Notes under the pieces: model-generated
The model's input: the letters and a program-made list of their open reading frames with translations, nothing else
Database searches by the model: none
What the model was told of the DNA's origin: nothing
Shown: piece by piece, positions 51,835 to 61,584 of the stretch
Position numbering within the stretch: the first letter of the stretch is position 1
How the letters are laid out: each line of letters begins with the position of its first letter
Translations under genes and position numbers: made by a program
Assembly: GCF_030123065.1 (NCBI RefSeq)
Contig: NZ_CP126093.1
Span: forward strand, 2,484,001 to 2,548,000
Source of the DNA: Neobacillus sp. DY30
GTDB lineage: Bacteria; Bacillota; Bacilli; Bacillales; Cytobacillaceae
DNA: 64,000 bases
Direction: 5' to 3'

Positions 51835-54800
51835 GACCATTGAAACTAACCATGCAGGCTTTCGGTCCTTATGCGGATGTAGAGACCATAGATTTTACAC
51901 AGCTTGGTAATCGCACCATGTTTGTGATCTCTGGGAAAACAGGGGCGGGTAAGACGACAATTTTTGATGCGATTAGTTATGCGATATATGGGAAAGCAAG
52001 CGGGGAGGACCGTAACGGCCCCGAATTAAGAAGCCAATTTGCAAGAGCAGATTTGGTCACAGAGGTCTCACTGGACTTCGCTATCCGAAACAAAGTTTAT
52101 TCGATTACCCGCCTTCCGCAACAGCCTAAAAAAAAGGAAAAGGGTGAAGGATTTACAACATTACCAGCTAAAGCAGAATTATATAGCTGGGATGAGAACG
52201 GGGAAAAGAAATTACTTGCTACAAAAATCAATGATGTTGAAGAAAAAATTAAAGAGATTATGCTGATTGACAGCAATCAGTTCCGCCAAATTTTAATGAT
52301 TCCTCAAGGGGAATTTCGAAAGCTTTTAACGTCTGACAGCAAGGATAAAGAAGTTATTTTACAGCGATTATTCCATACAAAGATCTATAAGATGGTCGAA
52401 GAAAGGCTAAAGACTGAATCATCAGAGTTGAAAAACTCAGTTGAGATGCAGGTTCAGACTAGAACTGAAAACCTGCGCAGGATACAAGCTGAAACGAACG
52501 ACGAGCTTAAAGAATATTTGGAAGCAGACAATGTAAATGATTTGATACTCATGCCTCTTTTACAGGACGAAATCAAGGGCATGGAAAGCCTGCTTGAAAA
52601 ATTGGTTATCTCCCTAAAAGAAAAGGAACAGGAACAAGATAAATTAAAAGGCAAGCTGTTTGAAGCAGAAACCATATTAAAACAAATCCAAACGAGAGAA
52701 GCATTAAAAGCGGAAAAAATTAGACTTGAATCGCAAGCAGAATTTTTTGCAGAAAAAGAAAAACAGGTGCAGCTAGCGCATAAAGCAGCACTATTAGCTC
52801 AGCAAGAAGAGTTATGCCACCGATTAAAGCGAGAATTGGATCAATTAAAGGAAAATGTAACGTCAATCCAAAATGAAATCGAAAAACTTGATGTTCTCAC
52901 AAAACAGTATGAACAACAGTGGCAGGCGGAAAATGAGCGTGAAGGGGAGCGCCAAAAAGCACTAGAAGTTATTAATCAGCTAATCAATATGAAAGACGAC
53001 GTTTATTCACTTGCTGCTTTAGTAAGGGAGACAGCGTCAGTTGAAGCTTCCCTCAAAAGTGCGAGAGAACAGCATGCAGCAGCTGAAAATGGCCTTCAGA
53101 GTTTGGAAGACAAGGTGAAAAAACTTCTTGACAAAAAGGCAGAAATTGAGAAGGGCCAACTGAAGTTCATAGAAAATGAACGGCAGCTGGAAAAAATGCA
53201 AGCTGAGCTAGAACGCTTGGAGAAATACGAACTATATGTTGGACGCCATCAAAATGCTTTAAAAGATCTTAAAGTGAAGGCTGGAAAATATGAAAATATA
53301 AGTGCCAGGTACCTGGATGAAAAGGCACTTGTAGAAGAATTAGAGAATAAATGGCTACATGGGCAAGCATCACTGTTAGCAGCTAAACTTACAACAGGTG
53401 AAGCATGTCCAGTTTGTGGTTCAGAGCATCACCCTTCACCAGCATCAGTGGATGAGGCACATATTCCGAATGAGGAAGATCTTAAAGCTGCTAAACAGCA
53501 GGCTGTTCTTTTAGAAAAAGAAAAAGCAGCAGCAGAATCCCTCTTTTTTGAGAGTCAATCGATTGAAAAAACACAACGGGAAAACTGTGAAGAGTTTTTT
53601 AAAGAAATACGCTCTTATCGGGCAGACTTTAAGGAAACTGATTTGCACGCAATTAAAACAGGGATTCTGGTTAATAAGTTGGATCTCCAGAATGCTCAAA
53701 AATCACTAAATGAACAAATCAAACTGCTTGATCAAATTAACAAACACCTAGAGAAGAGTGATTCTGAAAAAACATCTTTAAAAAGTGCTATACAACAGCT
53801 TTCAGCTCATGTAAACGAGCTGACTGTACAATTTACGGAAAAGAACACGAATCTAACAAGAATGATGAAGTCAATCCCAGAGAATCTGCGAACACAGGCA
53901 GCATACGAAGACGCGCTTAAAACCTCAAAAAACAAGCATGAATTGTTAGTCAAAAGACTAGAAGAGGCACAACAGCGATTACAATCAGTAAAAGAGAAGA
54001 AAGCAGCAGAAACTGCCAGATTGCAAGATGCAGTTAAACACCATTCTAGCAAAGAGCAGGAGCTTAAAGCAGAGAGAGAAATCTTTATTACGAAACTTGC
54101 AGATCAAGGTTTTGAAAATTATAGTGTCTATCATTCATCTAAGAAAACGGAGAAAGAAATACAGATCCTTGAAGGTGACATTCGCAGTTATCGTGAAGAA
54201 TTACGCTCAGTTACAGACCGCTTAAATGAATTAACTGAGCTTCTACAAGATGTAAAGACGCCTGATGTTGAGGGGTTAAAGGCACTATTAGAAAATCTTG
54301 CACTTGAAATTGTTGAGCTAACCAATCAACGGACAGATCTATTTGTTAAGCGGCGGGACAACCTCGATATCTATAACAAGGTTGAAAGAATTAATGAGGA
54401 AATGAAGGTATTAGAGGAACGGTATAAGCTGATTGGACATCTGCACGAAATTGCAAAAGGGCAAAATACGTACCGAATTACGTTTGAACGTTATGTACTT
54501 GCGGCATTCCTAGATGATATCTTACGGGAAGCAAATGTCCGATTAAGGAAAATGACAGCAGGAAGGTTTGAACTTTTAAGGAAAACAGATCGTTCCAAAG
54601 GGAATGTTCAAAGCGGTCTAGAGCTTCTAGTTTTTGACCAATATACGGGACAAGAGCGTCATGTAAAGACATTATCAGGCGGAGAAAGCTTTAAAGCCTC
54701 ACTGTCATTGGCTCTGGGGCTTGCGGATGTCGTCCAAAACTATGCAGGCGGGGTTTCATTGGAAACGATGTTTATTGACGAAGGTTTTGGTACGCTTGAC

Positions 54801-54968
54801 CCTGAATCCCTCGACCAAGCCATTGAAGCGCTGATGGACATCCAAAGCAGCGGGCGTTTGGTAGGTATCATATCACACGTTCCAGAACTGAAAGAAAGAA
54901 TCGATATTAGACTTGAAGTTATTGCCGGACAAACCGGAAGCCGGACGGAATTTGTTTTTACAAATTAA
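51831..54968 (+). CDS. sbcC: exonuclease subunit SbcC
   Basis: 1045 residues from GTG 51831, Rad50-like SMC ATPase. Walker A is GKTGAGKTTIFDA near the N-terminus, the Q-loop RQILMIPQGEFRKLL follows, two long coiled coils flank the zinc hook CPVCGSEHHPSP near residue 526, and the C-terminal part has the ABC signature TLSGGESFKASL, Walker B MFIDEGFG and the H loop ISHVPELKERI. It partners with SbcD in an operon. Length is normal for the Bacillus protein (about 1100). Confidence 0.94.
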   Translation: MRPLKLTMQAFGPYADVETIDFTQLGNRTMFVISGKTGAGKTTIFDAISYAIYGKASGEDRNGPELRSQFARADLVTEVSLDFAIRNKVYSITRLPQQPKKKEKGEGFTTLPAKAELYSWDENGEKKLLATKINDVEEKIKEIMLIDSNQFRQILMIPQGEFRKLLTSDSKDKEVILQRLFHTKIYKMVEERLKTESSELKNSVEMQVQTRTENLRRIQAETNDELKEYLEADNVNDLILMPLLQDEIKGMESLLEKLVISLKEKEQEQDKLKGKLFEAETILKQIQTREALKAEKIRLESQAEFFAEKEKQVQLAHKAALLAQQEELCHRLKRELDQLKENVTSIQNEIEKLDVLTKQYEQQWQAENEREGERQKALEVINQLINMKDDVYSLAALVRETASVEASLKSAREQHAAAENGLQSLEDKVKKLLDKKAEIEKGQLKFIENERQLEKMQAELERLEKYELYVGRHQNALKDLKVKAGKYENISARYLDEKALVEELENKWLHGQASLLAAKLTTGEACPVCGSEHHPSPASVDEAHIPNEEDLKAAKQQAVLLEKEKAAAESLFFESQSIEKTQRENCEEFFKEIRSYRADFKETDLHAIKTGILVNKLDLQNAQKSLNEQIKLLDQINKHLEKSDSEKTSLKSAIQQLSAHVNELTVQFTEKNTNLTRMMKSIPENLRTQAAYEDALKTSKNKHELLVKRLEEAQQRLQSVKEKKAAETARLQDAVKHHSSKEQELKAEREIFITKLADQGFENYSVYHSSKKTEKEIQILEGDIRSYREELRSVTDRLNELTELLQDVKTPDVEGLKALLENLALEIVELTNQRTDLFVKRRDNLDIYNKVERINEEMKVLEERYKLIGHLHEIAKGQNTYRITFERYVLAAFLDDILREANVRLRKMTAGRFELLRKTDRSKGNVQSGLELLVFDQYTGQERHVKTLSGGESFKASLSLALGLADVVQNYAGGVSLETMFIDEGFGTLDPESLDQAIEALMDIQSSGRLVGIISHVPELKERIDIRLEVIAGQTGSRTEFVFTN

Positions 54969-54982
54969 TGGGTTTGCTGTTT

Positions 54983-55169
54983 GAGTGACCGAACAGGAAA
55001 AGAGTAGGGTTCACAGGAAATCTTGAGTGACCGAAAAAGTGAAAAAGCAAAGTTCACGGTCACTCAAGGAGGTCCTGAGTGCCCGAAATAGCGAAAAAGT
55101 AAAGTCCACGGTCCCATAAGCGGCTCCTGAGTGACCGAAATAGTAAAAATGTAAAGTTCACAGTCACCC
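54983..55169. repeat. four tandem palindromic repeats of about 52 bp
   Basis: Units begin GAGTGACCGA or GAGTGCCCGA at 54983, 55025, 55077 and 55129. Units 2 and 3 are exactly 52 bases apart; unit 1 has 42 bases and unit 4 is cut. Unit 2 has perfect arms GAGTGACCG / CGGTCACTC around 23 bases; the others are degenerate. The pattern is of a REP-like intergenic element downstream of sbcC. Confidence 0.75.
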
Positions 55170-55209
55170 AAAAAACACGAGAGTTCATTACGAATCTCTC
55201 GTGTTTTTT
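55170..55209. terminator. bidirectional terminator
   Basis: AAAAAACACGAGAG / CTCTCGTGTTTTTT with a 12-base loop. It serves sbcC and the converging leftward gene. Confidence 0.85.
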
Positions 55210-55222
55210 GTTCATCAAACCC

Positions 55223-55540
55223 CTAAATAGCTTTGAAATTTGGAAAAGGGTACTGTGCTTCTTTAAGGGATGATAGATTTGTGAGTTCAGCAACGGCACC
55301 AATTTGGTCCCAAACTGCCATTACTTTTTCAGACTGATGAGCCTTATCAATTGCCTCACTAGACATCCATTCTGCTATTTCAATAATGGTTCCGTCCTCA
55401 GCTTGCAGTGTTAATAATTCACGTTCGGTTATCAAGCCCTCCTCACGAAGGACGGGGATATGTACTTTAAGGATTTCTTTTAATTCATTCTCTTTTCCGG
55501 GCTTCGGACGATACAGAGCCATAAAAACTAATGCAGACAT
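55223..55540 (-). CDS. antibiotic biosynthesis monooxygenase (ABM) domain protein
   Basis: 105 residues, small dimeric alpha/beta barrel. YRPKPGKENELKEILKVHIP at the N-terminus and the central EIAEWMSSEAIDKAH are typical of ABM/YgiN-like proteins. Such proteins include quinol monooxygenases and heme-degrading enzymes, but most are uncharacterised; no catalytic residue is diagnostic. ATG follows AAGGAGG. Confidence 0.72.
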   Translation of the reverse strand: MSALVFMALYRPKPGKENELKEILKVHIPVLREEGLITERELLTLQAEDGTIIEIAEWMSSEAIDKAHQSEKVMAVWDQIGAVAELTNLSSLKEAQYPFPNFKAI

Positions 55541-55685
55541 GATATAGCCTCCTTAATTTTATAGTCATTATGATAACGGTAATTAATCATTGAGGTCAAT
55601 AATGAAGGTGTATGAATGATTTAGCTTATAAGGTTAAAACTAATGTAGATAAAAGAGGCTGCGGTACATTAGGAGAGACATATTC

Positions 55686-56174
55686 ATGATTTTAACCTTT
55701 TATTTTTTCATTAGCTGGGTCCTTATTGGGCTGTTTTTATTTAATAGAATTCACCAGCAAGCCTCTGTTAAAGAGGTCACACTTCTTTTTTTACTAAGCT
55801 GTCTTATTAATACTAATACCTATATCGGATTGTTCGACGAGTTTAAGTGGATAAAAACGACGACAGATACGGAATTATATATCGCCGCTCTTATTTTTAA
55901 AAATGTATTTGTTCCATTATTAATGTGCTGCTTCACCTTACTAATTGATAGAAGCCATTTGATTCGAAAAATACTATTCTTTTCACTATTTAGCATGATT
56001 ATAGTAGTTAGTGATTTAATAAACGAATATAAAGGTATGTACACCTTTAAACAATGGAATACTCTTTATACTTTTTTATACTTTTCACTATTTTTGTTGG
56101 TTTTATTATTAAGCTTGAAATGGTATAGAGGTCTCGATTCCCGTTCGAGGGGGAAAAACAATGTCGTGGACTGA
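55686..56174 (+). CDS. membrane protein, CBO0543-like family
   Basis: 162 residues with four or five hydrophobic segments (about 3-20, 30-45, 65-90, 95-112, 128-146). I recognise the general look of CBO0543-type small membrane proteins, with conserved Trp/Tyr near helix ends, but no function is known. Its end overlaps the next gene by 14 bases, so they are coupled. ATG after AGGAGAG. Confidence 0.6.
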   Translation: MILTFYFFISWVLIGLFLFNRIHQQASVKEVTLLFLLSCLINTNTYIGLFDEFKWIKTTTDTELYIAALIFKNVFVPLLMCCFTLLIDRSHLIRKILFFSLFSMIIVVSDLINEYKGMYTFKQWNTLYTFLYFSLFLLVLLLSLKWYRGLDSRSRGKNNVVD

Positions 56175-56646
56175 GTCCGGATTTGGTTTGAATGATTATT
56201 GTCTACTCGGTTTCATTATCATCACTTGGGGTGTCTTTTTCTATCTTCCAAAAGTATTCTCTAAGCAATTTACAGTGCTTATCTTTTTGTACGGTTTAAC
56301 TGTTCCTAGTATTATTGATAACTCGTTCGGAATCGCCCCATTTGATTATTATGATATTATGGATGGTCCACAATATACAGGTATGGATCTAGTTTTATAT
56401 CTTCTATATCCACCATATGGCTATATTTTTCTTTATTTTTTTAAAAAATTCTGTGTGAAAGATAAATATATAGTTCTTTTTATAACTGTTGCAACAATCA
56501 TTTCATATTGCTTTGAATGGGTTAATCATAAGATTGGGATCTTTCATTATAAGCATGGATACCAAATCATATACTCAATTTGTTTTTATCTCATCACTCA
56601 AACCATTCTGATTGTGTATTACCGAAAGGTTGAATTAAAACGTTAA
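56161..56646 (+). CDS. membrane protein, CBO0543-like family
   Basis: 161 residues with about five hydrophobic segments. It contains the conserved-looking SIIDNSFGIAPFDYYDIMDG loop and ISYCFEWVNHKIGIFHYKHG near the C-terminus, both rich in aromatic residues. It is coupled with the preceding gene by overlap and has GAGGGGG upstream. Function unknown; the pair probably forms a two-component membrane complex (inference). Confidence 0.6.
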   Translation: MSWTESGFGLNDYCLLGFIIITWGVFFYLPKVFSKQFTVLIFLYGLTVPSIIDNSFGIAPFDYYDIMDGPQYTGMDLVLYLLYPPYGYIFLYFFKKFCVKDKYIVLFITVATIISYCFEWVNHKIGIFHYKHGYQIIYSICFYLITQTILIVYYRKVELKR

Positions 56647-56671
56647 AAAACCAGAAAAATTCTGGTTTTTA
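56646..56671. terminator. bidirectional terminator
   Basis: AAAAACCAGAA / TTCTGGTTTTT with a four-base loop between converging genes. Confidence 0.8.
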
Positions 56672-57079
56672 TTTTGGGTTATGTTGTTCTAAATAAGTTG
56701 TCAGTTCATTAATATCCTTTGATTGATGAACTACGCCAGCCTGGTCAAAGAGAATATATGCAGGCTCTGTCATAATATTAAGCTCAGGATAGGCAGTCTG
56801 GGCAATATCTAATTCAGGTAAGCTTAATATATCATTTACTTTTTCGGTAATCCTTTTGTTATTTTCAATGGGATTATCCGGATCACCAATAACTAAAAGT
56901 GAAAAGGATTGTTTATGTTGGGACAATAAATTTGGATAAGAAAAAGTAGTATTCGTTTTTGTTGCTGTTTTCTGTTCCTTTTGTGCTGTAGAAGGCCTTG
57001 TTTCTTCCTTCAGTTCAGCGTTCTGACATCCTGTTAACAGGGTTAAAGTTAAAATAATTGGCCATGATTTTCTCTTCAT
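56669..57079 (-). CDS. putative lipoprotein
   Basis: 136 residues from ATG 57079, seven bases after AAGGAAG. N-terminal signal MKRKSWPIILTLTLLTGC ends in a lipobox (LTGC), so the protein should be lipid-anchored outside the membrane. A Thr/Lys-rich linker follows, then a small domain with SFSLLVIGDPDNP and PAYILFDQAG, a thioredoxin-like strand order without cysteines. Function unknown. Confidence 0.7.
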   Translation of the reverse strand: MKRKSWPIILTLTLLTGCQNAELKEETRPSTAQKEQKTATKTNTTFSYPNLLSQHKQSFSLLVIGDPDNPIENNKRITEKVNDILSLPELDIAQTAYPELNIMTEPAYILFDQAGVVHQSKDINELTTYLEQHNPK

Positions 57080-57242
57080 TTTCATTCTTCCTTTGTTGTA
57101 AAAGTACTTTTTTCCACCATAGCACATTACCAGTCACTTGGAACGGAATGAATGTGGAAGATTGGTGAATTGGAAAGCAGGAAATGAACGATCATTGTCA
57201 AATTATTATGTATAGACTAGTCGTTAGAAGGGGTGGGGAGGA

Positions 57243-58049
57243 ATGCAGCGCAATACTGCAGGAATTGATGCTGGCGGTTCATTGATCAAAATGGTTTATC
57301 AGGAAAATGGGAGAATGCACTTTAAAAAATTCCCCATAAACGAACAGGATTCAGCCATTTCATGGCTGAAACTGTCTGTGCCATCCTTAAAGGTATCAGT
57401 AACTGGTGGAAAATCCAGTGTTATACAGAAAAAGTTTTTTCCTGAGAGTGTGATCATTCCTGAATTCCAAGCAACCTATGAGGGGACACGATTTTTACTA
57501 AAAGCTGAAAATAAGGATATCGGGGATAACTTTTTAATCGTAAACATTGGAACCGGAACCTCTTGGCATGTAGTGAAAGGCGACAGGGTAGAGCGAATCC
57601 TTGGCAGCGGAATTGGCGGAGGGACTTTTATAGGACTTGGGTCTCTTTTAACAAAAGTACGAGGCTACCATCAACTCACATGCCTCTCCGAGGAAGGTAA
57701 TAAGGGAAATGTCGACATGCTTGTAGAAGACATATATGAATCATCTGAAAGCCCCATTAATGGACAATTAACAGCTGCTAACTTTGCTAAGGGTATTCGA
57801 ATGAATCCTTCAGAAAGAGACAAGATGGCTTCACTCTCCAATATGATAGCAGAAACCATTGTGTTGTTAACTTCACAGGCAGCTACTATTCATCAAGTAA
57901 AAAGTGCAGTCATTATCGGAAGTGCCACTGTTGGTAATAATCCATTAAAACAGGCTCTTGAGTTTTATATGAATATGGTAGGAGTTACACCGGTGTTTTT
58001 AGATAAAGGAGAATATTGCGGTGCAATTGGAGCCCATATAACTGTCTAA
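57243..58049 (+). CDS. coaW: type II pantothenate kinase
   Basis: 268 residues, acetate/sugar kinase-like fold. GIDAGGSLIKMVY is the ATP phosphate loop, with NIGTGTSWHVV and LGSGIGGGTFIGLGSLL the second phosphate and pantothenate segments. It performs the first step of coenzyme A synthesis and, unlike CoaA, is not inhibited by CoA in staphylococci. ATG 57243 follows GGGGAGGA. Bacillus usually has CoaX or CoaA as well, so it may be redundant here. Confidence 0.85.
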   Translation: MQRNTAGIDAGGSLIKMVYQENGRMHFKKFPINEQDSAISWLKLSVPSLKVSVTGGKSSVIQKKFFPESVIIPEFQATYEGTRFLLKAENKDIGDNFLIVNIGTGTSWHVVKGDRVERILGSGIGGGTFIGLGSLLTKVRGYHQLTCLSEEGNKGNVDMLVEDIYESSESPINGQLTAANFAKGIRMNPSERDKMASLSNMIAETIVLLTSQAATIHQVKSAVIIGSATVGNNPLKQALEFYMNMVGVTPVFLDKGEYCGAIGAHITV

Positions 58050-58121
58050 AAGTGTTCTCTTGAACTATTCGTTCGTTAAAGATAAAGTAAATAGGAAGAC
58101 GTAAAAAAGCAGGTGGCAACT

Positions 58122-60002
58122 TTGGATAAACGATATTTTACAATTGGCATGGCAGGGCATATTGATCATGGTAAAACTTCATTGACGAAAGCCTTAACCA
58201 ATGTGGATACGGACCGATTAAAAGAAGAAAAAGAACGGCAAATCTCGATTGAACTCGGGTTTGCACCATTATATGAGGACCAGGAAATTCAAATTTCGGT
58301 GATTGACGTTCCAGGACATGAGCGTTTTATCCGGCAAATGATTGCGGGGGTTGCTGGAATTGACTTAGTTGTACTGGTTGTTGCGGCTGATGAAGGTGTC
58401 ATGCCGCAAACAAGAGAGCATCTGGATATTTTAAAATTTTTAGGCGTTAAAAACGGTTTGGTGGCCATTTCAAAAATTGACCGTGTGGATGAGGAATTTA
58501 TTGAGCTCGTAAAAGATGATATTTTAGAAGAACTAAAAGGAAGCGTCTTTGAGGGTGCTCCGTTTGTGTTAGTGGACAGCCTATCCAAAAAGGGTATTGA
58601 AGAATTAAAAGAGTTAATTATTACAACGCTAAAAGAACAAGAAATGAGAGACGCAAAAGGTGCTTTCCGTCTCCCGATTGACCAAGTGTTTACGGTGAAG
58701 GGTCAAGGGACTGTTGTTCGGGGAACTGTCTATGAAGGCAGTGTAGAAGAGGGCCAAACACTCAAGATTATGCCGGAAGGTCTGGAAGTAAAAGTAAGGC
58801 AGATTCAGGTTCACCATAAGCAAGCGCAAAAGGCATATGCCGGGCAGCGTACCGCGATTAACCTTTCAGGGGTTTCGAAAGAGGAGTTAGAACGCGGTGA
58901 TGTTTTGGTTTCATCAGAGCATTTTATTGTGACAAAAACAGTGGATGTTGCAATACGTGTGGTTGAAGACCTGGAACATATGGTTAAACAGAGGATGCCG
59001 ATTAAACTCCATATCGGAACAACGGAGGTAATGGGACGTATTGTCTTTTTTGACAGGAATGAGCTTAAAGAAGAAAATGGTGAGATATTATGTCAGCTTC
59101 GTTTGGAGGAAGAAATTCTTACAAAGCGGGGTGATCGTTTTATTTTACGACGTCCAAGCCCTCAAGAAACGATTGGTGGCGGCTGGGTGATTGATCCTAG
59201 AGGAAATAAATATCGATTCGGGAATCAAACGATTGAAGAGCTGGAGAAGAAAAAAGAAGGATCTCCAAAGGAACGGATTACCGCTGCAATTCTCGAAGTA
59301 AAAAGTTTAAACATAGGTGAATTAATAAAACGCACTGCACTGGATGAAGAAACATTGAAAGAGTTTCTAGAAGCTGATGATTTTGTTTTATACAACGGTA
59401 AAGAGTATACATTGAAAATGTTAATTGATTCTATTGAGGAAGATATCTATGACACCTTGCAGGAATTCCATCATGCCCATTCGATGAAACTTGGTCTAAA
59501 TAAGGCTGAGCTTTTGCAATCCATGCAAAAAAGATTTCCAAAATCGCTGCTTGATTTTGTGGTTGAAAACGGGATTGCAAATGGCACATTTTATCGAAAA
59601 GAACAGTTTGTTTCATTAAAAGGGTTTGTTCCACATGTACCAAAAAACTGGCAGAAACGTGCTGAAAACATGCTGAGTGAACTAAAGAAGAACGGCCTGA
59701 AGGTTCGCTATTATAAGGATTATTTTTACGATTCTGGTATTCCTGATTCTCTAGAGGCTGATTTAAGACGTTTTCTTGAAGAACGAGAATTGGTGGTTCA
59801 TTTGGATGATCAATTTGCATATCATGGGGATGTTTTTAAAGAGGCGGTCGAAAAACTTCGAAGTGGTACAAGTGAAGAGTTTGAAGTGGGAAATGCCAAG
59901 GAAATTCTCGACCTTTCCCGCAAATATATGATTCCATTTTTAGAAAGATTGGATTCAAAGGGTCTGACAAAACGAGTTGAAAATAAACGAGTTTGGAAAT
60001 AA
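58122..60002 (+). CDS. selB: selenocysteine-specific translation elongation factor
   Basis: 626 residues from TTG 58122, five bases after AGGTGG; GTG 58113 is the alternative. EF-Tu-like GTPase domain: GHIDHGKTSL, DVPGHERFIRQM, SKID; followed by beta barrels and a C-terminal row of winged helices (about 380-626) that bind the SECIS hairpin. It delivers selenocysteyl-tRNA to UGA. No selA, selD, tRNA-Sec or selenoprotein gene is seen in the window, which is unusual since selA and selB are commonly adjacent. The fold is complete, so it is probably functional. Confidence 0.88.
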   Translation: MDKRYFTIGMAGHIDHGKTSLTKALTNVDTDRLKEEKERQISIELGFAPLYEDQEIQISVIDVPGHERFIRQMIAGVAGIDLVVLVVAADEGVMPQTREHLDILKFLGVKNGLVAISKIDRVDEEFIELVKDDILEELKGSVFEGAPFVLVDSLSKKGIEELKELIITTLKEQEMRDAKGAFRLPIDQVFTVKGQGTVVRGTVYEGSVEEGQTLKIMPEGLEVKVRQIQVHHKQAQKAYAGQRTAINLSGVSKEELERGDVLVSSEHFIVTKTVDVAIRVVEDLEHMVKQRMPIKLHIGTTEVMGRIVFFDRNELKEENGEILCQLRLEEEILTKRGDRFILRRPSPQETIGGGWVIDPRGNKYRFGNQTIEELEKKKEGSPKERITAAILEVKSLNIGELIKRTALDEETLKEFLEADDFVLYNGKEYTLKMLIDSIEEDIYDTLQEFHHAHSMKLGLNKAELLQSMQKRFPKSLLDFVVENGIANGTFYRKEQFVSLKGFVPHVPKNWQKRAENMLSELKKNGLKVRYYKDYFYDSGIPDSLEADLRRFLEERELVVHLDDQFAYHGDVFKEAVEKLRSGTSEEFEVGNAKEILDLSRKYMIPFLERLDSKGLTKRVENKRVWK

Positions 60003-60011
60003 TACTCAAAC

Positions 60012-60046
60012 AAAAACCTCAATCCAAATTGTCGATTGAGGTTTTT
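60012..60046. terminator. bidirectional terminator
   Basis: AAAACCTCAAT / ATTGAGGTTTT with an 11-base loop, between selB and the leftward TerD gene. Confidence 0.8.
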
Positions 60047-60051
60047 ATTTA

Positions 60052-61482
60052 TTAAGAAAGAAACTCACCAGGATTCAATCCGAGCTCACGGCAAATATCG
60101 CTGACCATTTGCATTTCATTGTGATCAAAATTACCGTCTGCATAGCCGATCGCAATACAGTAACGAGCTACTAAACGGGAAATTTCAGGCTTGGATCTAA
60201 TTTTTCCAAGTGCACGGAAAGCTTCAGCTCTGCCAATCATCCGATCGGCTTCAATTCGGGATACAAAGTAGTTAAATCTCTGAAGGACTTTGCTGCTGTC
60301 AAATACGCGTAACTCTTCGCTTGAATTTATAAATTCAACCATTTTTTGTCTTTCCATGGCGTCCAAATATCCGTCCGCCATGGAAACCAATGCACAAGCG
60401 GCTACGACTGCTTCTAAAACGTCCTGACTCTTGTAACGATTAAACAATTCCTGTGCTTTTCGCTTTGATTGATTCGCCCATTCCGCATAGTCCGTTTGGT
60501 TTGGGGACCATGAGTTGCCGCAGCTGTTACAAGTAAATTTCAACTGATTCTTGCCGATAAATCCGCCAAGCAATCCGACTGGACCAAGAATTAAACCGCC
60601 AATCGCGGCTTTTCCTAAACCAAATCCCTTCTGTCCTGTTCGAACATTTGATGAATGACAGCGCGGACAGTGAATATCATCCCCATATGTCCGATTGGTG
60701 CCTGAATGTGAAGTTTGGGTTGGGTATCCAAAAGCTGGCTGTGAATAGGACGATTCAGGCTGTAAATGGATTCGCTGCGGCTGTTGGTTTTGTTGGTATG
60801 AGTTAGGACTGTATTGATTTTGATTATAAGACTGTTGATTGTTAAATTGATTTTGATTATTATTAAATAAATTTTGTTGAACAGGAGGTGTGTTTGCTGG
60901 GGCAGGATCATCCACTGTTACGCCGAAATTGCGGCATAAAGCAGCCAGTCCACCTTGAAACCCGCTGGCAATCGCATTAAATTTCCATTCTCCATTATGT
61001 CGGTAAAGTTCCGCTGCAACAATGGCAGTTTCAACAGTAAAATCTCTTCCTAGGTTAAAACGAAGCAGTTCCTCATTTGTTTGTTCATTGAAAATACGTA
61101 CGTATGAATTAGAGATTTGGCCAAAATTCTGCCCTTTCATTTGAGCGTCATGAATCGTAATGGTAAAAGCAATACGATGGATGTGGCTCGGTACTCTTTG
61201 TAAATCAATGCGGATTTGTTCGTCATCCCGTTCTCCGGCCCCGTTTCGGTTATCCCCGCTGTAATTAATCGAGCCATTGCCTCCAGATGGATTATTATAA
61301 AAAATAAAATCCTGGTCGCTTTGTACCTTTCCAGATGGTCCTAATAAAAAAGTAGAGGCATCTAAATCAAAGTTAGAACCATTATGTGCAATATCCCATC
61401 CTAAACCGACGACCACATGTTGAAGACCAGGATGTGATTTTGTTAAATCAACTTTTTGCCCTTTACTTAGTGTAACTCCCAC
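60052..61482 (-). CDS. TerD-zinc ribbon-TerB fusion protein
   Basis: 476 residues from GTG 61482, eight bases after AGGAG; it gives the normal TerD start MGVTLSKGQKVDL. Residues 1-190 are TerD with the calcium-binding loops FDLDAS and GDNRNGAGERDDE. An Asn/Gln/Pro-rich linker (about 195-270) follows, then a zinc ribbon (CPRC and CNSC) around a glycine-rich segment, and a C-terminal TerB-like acidic helical domain (about 355-476) with DGYLDAMER and ADGNFDHNE. Tellurite-resistance family proteins are linked to stress and phage defence. It stands alone, without other ter genes, but with an ECF-type promoter. Confidence 0.85.
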   Translation of the reverse strand: MGVTLSKGQKVDLTKSHPGLQHVVVGLGWDIAHNGSNFDLDASTFLLGPSGKVQSDQDFIFYNNPSGGNGSINYSGDNRNGAGERDDEQIRIDLQRVPSHIHRIAFTITIHDAQMKGQNFGQISNSYVRIFNEQTNEELLRFNLGRDFTVETAIVAAELYRHNGEWKFNAIASGFQGGLAALCRNFGVTVDDPAPANTPPVQQNLFNNNQNQFNNQQSYNQNQYSPNSYQQNQQPQRIHLQPESSYSQPAFGYPTQTSHSGTNRTYGDDIHCPRCHSSNVRTGQKGFGLGKAAIGGLILGPVGLLGGFIGKNQLKFTCNSCGNSWSPNQTDYAEWANQSKRKAQELFNRYKSQDVLEAVVAACALVSMADGYLDAMERQKMVEFINSSEELRVFDSSKVLQRFNYFVSRIEADRMIGRAEAFRALGKIRSKPEISRLVARYCIAIGYADGNFDHNEMQMVSDICRELGLNPGEFLS

Positions 61483-61584
61483 GTATTTCACTCCTAATCA
61501 TGTTTACTAATCAAATTTTATTATAAAGCAACCTATGTAGAAGAACGAAATTTACATCGATAAATTTTTCCTACAGCTTACTTT

